From Pseudomonadota bacterium (lineage in GTDB: Bacteria; Pseudomonadota; Alphaproteobacteria; Rhizobiales; Rhizobiaceae), in the NCBI GenBank assembly GCA_023435335.1, contig JAEYRU010000221.1, forward strand, positions 1-27,530: a stretch of DNA of 27,530 nucleotides, written 5' to 3'. A program made the translations under genes and the position numbers. Shown here in pieces: positions 22,764 to 27,530 of this stretch; position 1 is the stretch's first letter; every line of letters begins with the position of its first letter. The notes under the pieces are model-generated. The model had not been told where the DNA came from. It made no database searches and was given only the letters and a program-made list of their open reading frames with translations.

Positions 22764-23183
22764 TCAGAAGGCGCAGCGCAGCTTCTCCGCCGCTTGGCGC
22801 AGGTCCTCGCTGCGATAAGGTTCGCGAGGATCCTGTCCCCAGACGGACGCGGGCCAAACGGGATCGCCCTGCGATCGGGCGACGATGTGCACATGCAACT
22901 GGCGGACATGGTTGCCGATGATCGCGGTGTTGAGTTTGTCGCAGCCGGTCTGCTGCTTGAGAGTCTGGCTTACCATGTTCATTTCGAATGTCAGCATCGC
23001 CTGGTCAAGAGGGGTGAGCTCGTGCATCTCCTCGATGCCCGGCCGCTGCGGCACGAGAATGATCCACGGCCAGCGTCGGTCGTTCATGAGGCGCAGTTCG
23101 CAAAGGCCGAGCCAGAGCACGGGGTGGCTCACGGCCTCCAGCCGCGCATCAAGTTCGAAACCTGCCTTCTGACCGGGCAGCAT
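22764..23183 (-). CDS. HIT-domain nucleotide hydrolase/transferase
   Basis: A 139-residue protein of the histidine-triad superfamily, which hydrolyses or transfers nucleotidyl groups. The motif region reads NHVRQLHVHIVAR (91-103): the last two histidines (His97, His99) of the triad HxHxH are present but the first position is Gln95. This QLHVH form is seen in a bacterial HIT subgroup and His97, the nucleophile position, remains. Trp-rich stretches (RRWPWIILVPQ and PVWPASVWG) are typical of the subgroup. ATG at 23183 has AGGA about nine bases upstream. It is the first gene of a two-gene unit with nudC. Substrate unknown. Confidence 0.9.
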   Translation of the reverse strand: MLPGQKAGFELDARLEAVSHPVLWLGLCELRLMNDRRWPWIILVPQRPGIEEMHELTPLDQAMLTFEMNMVSQTLKQQTGCDKLNTAIIGNHVRQLHVHIVARSQGDPVWPASVWGQDPREPYRSEDLRQAAEKLRCAF

Positions 23184-23285
23184 TGGACGTTTCCTCGTTC
23201 ATGCGCAGGCTAGTGACAGCCCGCCCGGCGGGCAAGCAAATCGTTTCCGCCTGCGCACCCGGCCGGTGAATGCGAATGCGCGCCC

Positions 23286-23314
23286 TTGCATTTGGCCGGC
23301 GGATTGCCGATATG
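23286..23314 (+). promoter_or_regulatory. Candidate promoter of the SRP RNA gene
   Basis: TTGCAT (23286-23291) and GATATG (23309-23314) are 17 nt apart. The expected start, seven bases beyond, is exactly the first paired G of the SRP RNA at 23321, which strengthens an otherwise moderate match. Confidence 0.5.
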
Positions 23315-23320
23315 AAAACC

Positions 23321-23417
23321 GGGAGGTTGGTTGGTGGACGATCCACTCGCCAACCGGGTCAGATCCGGAAGGAAGCAGCCCTAACGAGCCCGGACCGGGT
23401 CATCGTTCCAGCCTCCC
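23321..23417 (+). ncRNA. ffs: Signal recognition particle RNA, small (4.5S) bacterial type
   Basis: The invariant SRP RNA core (the asymmetric loop and GGAA tetraloop region, GGTCAGATCCGGAAGGAAGCAGCC) is at 23367-23390. The ends GGGAGGTTGG (23321-23330) and CCAGCCTCCC (23408-23417) pair over ten positions with one G-U pair, closing the long hairpin of about 97 nt. This RNA binds Ffh and guides ribosomes making membrane proteins to FtsY. Its place directly upstream of dnaX is common in bacteria. The ends are inferred from pairing and may differ by a few bases. Confidence 0.95.
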
Positions 23418-23539
23418 ACCTCTCCGCTATCCACCGGCGATGGTCCCGCGTGGCATTGACGGTGCGCCGTGCCGGGAGCGACACTTCGGCGTCCGGGCCG
23501 GCCGGATATTCGCCAGACGAGACGGAGCGAACCCGCCGC

Positions 23540-25363
23540 ATGAGCGACAGCGCGATCGAACAGACGGGAACGGCCGGCGCCTATCGCGTGCTCGCGCGCA
23601 AATACCGTCCGCGCGACTTTTCCGCCCTGATCGGCCAGGAGCCGATGGTGCGCACGCTCACCAACGCGTTCGCGTCCGGACGTATCGCGCAGGCCTGGAT
23701 GCTGACCGGCGTGCGCGGCGTGGGCAAGACGACGACCGCGCGCATCCTGGCGCGAGCCCTGAATTACAGGACCGCGTCGATCGACAAGCCGACGGTCGAT
23801 CTCGCCGAACTTGGCGAACACTGCCGGGCGATCATGGAAGGCCGCCATGTCGACGTGATCGAGATGGACGCGGCTTCGCACACCGGCATCGACGACATCC
23901 GCGACATCATCGAGCAGGTCCGCTACGCGCCGGTGTCGGCCCGCTACAAGGTCTACATCATCGACGAGGTCCACATGCTGTCGAACCAGGCCTTCAACGG
24001 CCTGCTGAAGACGCTGGAGGAACCGCCTCCGCATGTGAAATTCATCTTCGCGACAACTGAAATCCGCAAGGTACCGATAACCATCCTGTCGCGCTGCCAG
24101 CGCTTCGACCTCCGGCGCATCGATGCAGCGCTGATCAAGGCCGACCTCGCCCGCATTGCGGCGCTGGAGGGTGTCGAGGCCGACGACACGGCACTCGCCA
24201 TGGTTGCGCGCGCGGCCGAAGGCTCGATGCGCGACGCGCAGTCGATCTTCGATCAGGCAATCGCGCATTCGTCGGGCAAGGTCACCGCGGAGACGGTGCG
24301 CGATATGCTCGGCCTGGTGGACCGCGCCCGCGTCATCGACCTTTTCGAACACATGATGAAGGGCGACGTGGCGGCAGCGCTCGCCGAGTTCCGCGCGCAA
24401 TACGACGCCGGCGCCGACCCTGCAACCGTGCTCACCGATCTCGCCGAGTTCAATCATCTGGTGACGCGGTTGAAATTCGTGCCGGAGGCCGCCAACGATG
24501 CGGCGCTCTCGGAAGACGAACGTACACGCGGCGCCGGATTCGCCGCCAATCTGCAGGTTCGCGCGCTGTCGCGCTCCTGGCAGATGCTGTTGAAGGGCAT
24601 TACCGAGGTGCAGGGATCGAACCGGCCGGCGAGCGCCGCCGAAATGGTCCTCATCAGGCTGGCGCACGCCGCCAACCTGCCCACGCTGGATGAGGCTCTC
24701 AAGGGGCTGGAGGAAGGGCGCTCCGCGCCCACTCTGTCGGCATCGCCCGGCAATGGAGGCCCCGCATCGTCCGGCCCGCGTCCGAATGGCGGCGTCCAGG
24801 CCGTCGCACAGGGGCGGATGCCTGCCGGCGGAGGTGGTGGCCAGACGATGCGGCTGGTCGATACAGGGGCGGAGCCGGTAGTTCCCGCGCCAGGCGTCGA
24901 AACCTTCGCCGACCCCGAACCAGGCATGACGGTCGCCTCACTCTCCGACATTGCAGCGCTGGCCGACCAGCATCGCGACATTGCCTTCAAGGTGTTGCTC
25001 AAGCGCTGCGTGCGGCCCGTCCGCATCCAACCGGGACAGATCGAGGTCAGTCTGACCGGTGACGCACCGCGCACTCTGCTGAACGACCTGTCCGGCAAGC
25101 TGAAGGCTTGGACCGGCCGCAACTGGATCGTTTCCCTTTCGCGCGAGGAGGGCGGGGCCACGCTTGCCGAGCAAGAGGCCCGCCATCGCGAAACCGTCTT
25201 CACCGACGCGCGATCGGATCCTGCCGTAGCCGCGATATTGAACAAGTTCCCGGGTGCCAAGGTGATCGACGTGCGCATGCCGGAGGCGCCCGACCTACCG
25301 GATACCGAAGCAACGCTCCCCGACGCCGGCATCGAGCCGGTCGAAGACGACGACGAAATCTGA
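23540..25363 (+). CDS. dnaX: DNA polymerase III subunits gamma/tau
   Basis: A 607-residue clamp-loader ATPase that organises the replicative polymerase. The AAA+ module starts with YRVLARKYRPRDFSALIGQE; Walker A is GVRGVGKTT (57-65), Walker B region DEVHML (142-147), sensor region ATTEIRKVP and the SRC motif (184-186). The C-terminal third is the variable tau part with a low-complexity Pro/Gly stretch near residues 395-430. Between Walker A and B the four zinc cysteines of E. coli DnaX are reduced to one (Cys95). I see no A-AAAAAG slippery site for a gamma form. ATG at 23540 is the start, as earlier codons would read through the SRP RNA gene; GGAG is 12 nt away. Confidence 0.96.
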   Translation: MSDSAIEQTGTAGAYRVLARKYRPRDFSALIGQEPMVRTLTNAFASGRIAQAWMLTGVRGVGKTTTARILARALNYRTASIDKPTVDLAELGEHCRAIMEGRHVDVIEMDAASHTGIDDIRDIIEQVRYAPVSARYKVYIIDEVHMLSNQAFNGLLKTLEEPPPHVKFIFATTEIRKVPITILSRCQRFDLRRIDAALIKADLARIAALEGVEADDTALAMVARAAEGSMRDAQSIFDQAIAHSSGKVTAETVRDMLGLVDRARVIDLFEHMMKGDVAAALAEFRAQYDAGADPATVLTDLAEFNHLVTRLKFVPEAANDAALSEDERTRGAGFAANLQVRALSRSWQMLLKGITEVQGSNRPASAAEMVLIRLAHAANLPTLDEALKGLEEGRSAPTLSASPGNGGPASSGPRPNGGVQAVAQGRMPAGGGGGQTMRLVDTGAEPVVPAPGVETFADPEPGMTVASLSDIAALADQHRDIAFKVLLKRCVRPVRIQPGQIEVSLTGDAPRTLLNDLSGKLKAWTGRNWIVSLSREEGGATLAEQEARHRETVFTDARSDPAVAAILNKFPGAKVIDVRMPEAPDLPDTEATLPDAGIEPVEDDDEI

Positions 25364-25378
25364 CATGCGGAGACGATG

Positions 25379-25702
25379 ATGAAGGACCTTCTCGGCCTGA
25401 TGGGCAAGGCGAAGGAAATGCAGGCCAAGTTCCAGGCCATGCAGGAAGAAATCGCCAATATTGAAGTGACCGGGCAGTCCGCGGGCGGGCTGGTGTCGGT
25501 GACCCTGACGGGCAAGTTCGACATGAAGTCGCTGAAGATCGACCCTTCGCTCTTCAAGGAAGACGATGTCGAGATACTGGAAGACCTGCTGCTTGCGGCG
25601 CACAACGACGCCAGGGCCAAGGTCGAGCAGGAGATGCAGGCCAGGACTGCCGAACTGACCGCCGGCCTTCCGATGCCGCCGGGAATGAAGCTGCCTTTCT
25701 AG
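25379..25702 (+). CDS. ybaB: YbaB/EbfC nucleoid-associated protein
   Basis: A 107-residue DNA-binding protein, a dimer that coats the nucleoid, conserved next to dnaX in most bacteria. The sequence runs KDLLGLMGKAKEMQAKFQ, then VTGQSAGGLVSVTLTGKFDMKSLKIDPSL, and ends LTAGLPMPPGMKLPF, all family hallmarks. Two ATGs lie side by side (25376 and 25379); the second has the better distance to GGAG (6 nt), so I prefer it. The gap after dnaX is 15 bases, so they are co-transcribed. recR, the usual third gene of this cluster, does not follow. Confidence 0.94.
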   Translation: MKDLLGLMGKAKEMQAKFQAMQEEIANIEVTGQSAGGLVSVTLTGKFDMKSLKIDPSLFKEDDVEILEDLLLAAHNDARAKVEQEMQARTAELTAGLPMPPGMKLPF

Positions 25703-25757
25703 GAAAGCGGCCGGAACCGGCGGCTGTCACGGTCGGCCAATTGCGAGGTAGCCAGAC

Positions 25758-26150
25758 ATGGACCGATTCACTGGCGGTTGCCTCTGCGGCGACGTCCGCA
25801 TCGAGGCATCCGGGCGCCCTTACCGCATTGGTCTCTGCCACTGCCTCGACTGCCGCAAGCACCACGGGGCCCTGTTCTATGCAGCAGCCGTCTTCCCGCA
25901 GGATGCGGTGACGATCGAGGGTGAGACGCGCGACTATGCCGGGCGCTTCTTCTGTCCGCGCTGCGGCTCGTCGGTCTTCGCCCGCAGCGGCGACGAGATC
26001 GAGGTACACCTCGGCACCCTGGATGCGCCCGACCAGCTGATGCCGACCTACGAATGCTGGACCATTCGCCGAGAGTCCTGGCTGCCGCCGTTTCCGCTCG
26101 TGCGCCGATACGACCGGGATCGCGATTCGACGGATCGGCACGAGGAATGA
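25758..26150 (+). CDS. GFA/CENP-V fold zinc protein
   Basis: A 130-residue protein of the glutathione-dependent formaldehyde-activating enzyme (Gfa, Pfam GFA) family. All zinc ligands are present: Cys8 and Cys10 (GGCLCGDV), Cys27, Cys29 and Cys32 (LCHCLDC), and Cys66 and Cys69 (CPRCG). The original Gfa of Paracoccus was proposed to form S-hydroxymethylglutathione, but the catalytic role is doubted and most family members have no proven function. No formaldehyde dehydrogenase gene is near. GAGGT lies eight bases before the ATG. It is 55 bases after ybaB on the same strand and may be on its transcript. Confidence 0.9.
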   Translation: MDRFTGGCLCGDVRIEASGRPYRIGLCHCLDCRKHHGALFYAAAVFPQDAVTIEGETRDYAGRFFCPRCGSSVFARSGDEIEVHLGTLDAPDQLMPTYECWTIRRESWLPPFPLVRRYDRDRDSTDRHEE

Positions 26151-26182
26151 GCATGCGCTGGCGGCGGATGCGGCGATATCCG

Positions 26183-26686
26183 CTACCGAAGCGGTCGCTC
26201 CATATCCACGGCCGGCAGCACGACTCCCGGGCCCATCTCGACTTTGATCGGACCGAGGCGTTGGAAGCCGGCGGCAGCGTAGAACGGCACTGCGGGCAGC
26301 GTGGCCTGACTTCTCATCAGCCGCATGCCAGCGGCCTCTGCCTCCGCAATGCACCGGTCGAGCAACAGCCTGGCCAGGCCCTTGCGCAGATGCGAAGGGT
26401 GGGTGGCGAAGTGGCGGATGTGGGCAACGCCTTCGATGACCTCTCCCGTTCCCGGCTTTTCGACGGTCCAGCCGCCGCAGGCCGCCGGCTCGCCGCCGCT
26501 TTCGGCGACGTAATATGTTCCGCTCGCAAGCAGCTTGGGATTGGCGCGCGACATCAGCGGTAAGGCATCGGCGAGCACGCGCGGATCGTAGTGCCCTCCT
26601 TCTTCGAGATTTCGATAGGATGCCGCAAGCAGGTCCGACAGGACCTCGCCGTCTTCGGGTACGGCCGGGCGGATGGTGATCGTCAT
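26183..26686 (-). CDS. GNAT-family N-acetyltransferase
   Basis: A 167-residue GNAT enzyme, which transfers acetyl groups from acetyl-CoA to an unknown amine. The acetyl-CoA binding part is visible as IRHFATHPSHLRKGLARLLLDRCIAEAEAAG, with the pyrophosphate-binding LRKGLA, followed by the closing AVPFYAAAGFQRLG. The N-terminal half is variable and sets substrate. The ATG at 26686 was chosen because GAGG lies about 10 nt upstream; an ATG at 26707 is in frame but has no ribosome site. It converges with the GFA gene (32-base gap) and diverges from the SleB-like gene. Confidence 0.9.
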   Translation of the reverse strand: MTITIRPAVPEDGEVLSDLLAASYRNLEEGGHYDPRVLADALPLMSRANPKLLASGTYYVAESGGEPAACGGWTVEKPGTGEVIEGVAHIRHFATHPSHLRKGLARLLLDRCIAEAEAAGMRLMRSQATLPAVPFYAAAGFQRLGPIKVEMGPGVVLPAVDMERPLR

Positions 26687-26884
26687 GACCCTGACCTCAC
26701 GCTGCATATGTTAGCCGTGATCTGTGACCCACACTATTGCGCGCATGCAGGCCGGGCAACGCTTTCGCTCCCGGCCGCTCCGCGCTGTCCGTGCCGCCTT
26801 TGTTGCGAACCGCCATCTTTCGGCCGGAAATGCCTGTTGTGGAATGGCCGCGGCGGTGGGCGCTATCCGGAGAGGGGTAGTGTC

Positions 26885-27499
26885 ATGTCAACACGTATCC
26901 TGACTTCGAGCGTGGTCGCGCTCGCCTGCATATTGTCTGCCTGCTCTGAGAGCACTGATGCGCTGGATGGCGTGAAGACTTCGTCCATCCGCCCCCACGC
27001 CTATGGCGGCAAGGAACGTGAGTGCCTCGCACGCGCCATGTTCTTCGAGTCCAACCGCTCGAGCCGGGATGGCCTGGTGGCGGTCGGTACCGTCGTGTTC
27101 AATCGCGTGAAGTCCGCCGCCTATCCCGACACGATATGCGGAGTGGTTGGCCAGAAGAACCAGTTCGCGCCCGGGGTGTTGACCCGCAAGATGAACTCCA
27201 AAGCCCTGCCGGACGTGATGGCGGCGGCCGACGCCGTGCTTGCCGGGGAACGCCACGCTGCGGTCGGGAGCGCCAAGTTCTTCCACCAGGCCGGGCTGAA
27301 GTTCCCGTACAAGAACATGCACTACGTCGCGGTGGCCGGCGGCAACGCATTCTACGAAAAGCGAAGCAGGAAGGCGCGCGCCGTGGCCGCGGCGAAACCG
27401 GCGAAGGCAGGCCCGACGCTTGCCTTCCGGGCGGGTGCTGCCCGGCAACCTTCCGACAAGATGGAAGTCATCATGCAGGCGCCCGGCTCCGGCGATTGA
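26885..27499 (+). CDS. SleB-type cell-wall hydrolase, lipoprotein
   Basis: A 204-residue protein with the Hydrolase_2 (SleB) domain, related to the spore cortex-lytic enzyme and thought to be a lytic transglycosylase or amidase on peptidoglycan. The domain covers about residues 46-150: ECLARAMFFESNRSS with the likely catalytic Glu55, VFNRVKSAAYPDTICGVV, NQFAPG and the HYVAVAGG end. The leader ends with lipobox LSAC (Cys20), so it is anchored in a membrane. A basic, Ala-rich tail follows (about 158-204). GGAGAGGGG lies before ATG 26885, and the longer frame upstream lacks a credible start. Similar proteins are found in many alphaproteobacteria that do not form spores. Confidence 0.9.
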   Translation: MSTRILTSSVVALACILSACSESTDALDGVKTSSIRPHAYGGKERECLARAMFFESNRSSRDGLVAVGTVVFNRVKSAAYPDTICGVVGQKNQFAPGVLTRKMNSKALPDVMAAADAVLAGERHAAVGSAKFFHQAGLKFPYKNMHYVAVAGGNAFYEKRSRKARAVAAAKPAKAGPTLAFRAGAARQPSDKMEVIMQAPGSGD

Positions 27500-27530
27500 C
27501 GGCGGCGCTGGGGCCGGCACTTCTGTTCAA

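Noticed and set aside
23219..23233. 15-base palindrome upstream of the HIT gene as a terminator
   Set aside because: Stem has essentially no loop and is followed by AAGCAAA, not a T-run, and no gene ends there.
23270..23539. Upstream extension of dnaX
   Set aside because: It would read through the SRP RNA gene; the domain begins just after the ATG at 23540.

Overview
The window is GC-rich, densely packed chromosomal DNA from an alphaproteobacterium, most likely Hyphomicrobiales (Rhizobiales; Phyllobacteriaceae/Mesorhizobium-like). The evidence is familiar rhizobial gene neighbourhoods (rpmH-rnpA-yidC-engB; cycM with pheA; nudC, HIT gene, 4.5S SRP RNA, dnaX, ybaB), a yejABEF operon with two substrate-binding proteins, and protein sequences of alphaproteobacterial type. 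I see no insertion sequence, integrase, tRNA, rRNA or CRISPR array.

Layout. 1-562 has no convincing gene but holds several inverted repeats. 563-1798 (+) encodes a secreted fasciclin-domain protein with a strong terminator and a Tat-exported MsrB. 1826-5549 (-) is the rpmH-rnpA-yidC operon with a near-consensus promoter, closed by a terminator after yidC; beyond it a CatB-like acetyltransferase gene is translationally coupled to the GTPase gene engB. 5712-15961 (-) is a long run: two tandem YejA-type binding proteins (one with a Sec signal, one with a Tat signal), permeases YejB and YejE, the double-ATPase YejF, then a GhrA-like 2-hydroxyacid dehydrogenase and an MFS exporter. 16119-16820 (-) is a membrane-anchored cytochrome c (CycM type).

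17138-21805 (+) carries prephenate dehydratase, a small unknown secreted four-cysteine protein, an L,D-transpeptidase, a CzcO-like flavoprotein monooxygenase and an SbtA-type bicarbonate permease followed 9 nt later by a small PII-like protein (SbtB-like). 21807-23183 (-) is the HIT-nudC pair. 23321-25702 (+) is the SRP RNA, dnaX and ybaB. The right end holds a GFA-fold zinc protein, a GNAT acetyltransferase on the minus strand, and an SleB-type cell-wall hydrolase lipoprotein.

How genes work together: the Yej proteins form one oligopeptide importer; RpmH, RnpA, YidC, EngB and SRP RNA serve ribosome assembly, RNA processing and membrane-protein insertion; DnaX and YbaB serve replication and the nucleoid; the L,D-transpeptidase and SleB protein act on peptidoglycan. 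The most interesting accessory element is the SbtA plus PII-like pair, which looks like a regulated bicarbonate-uptake module of the cyanobacterial kind in a proteobacterium. The flavoprotein gene just upstream has its own operator-like promoter architecture. Compared with the rhizobial gene order I remember, kdsB (before pheA) and recR (after ybaB) are missing from their usual places.
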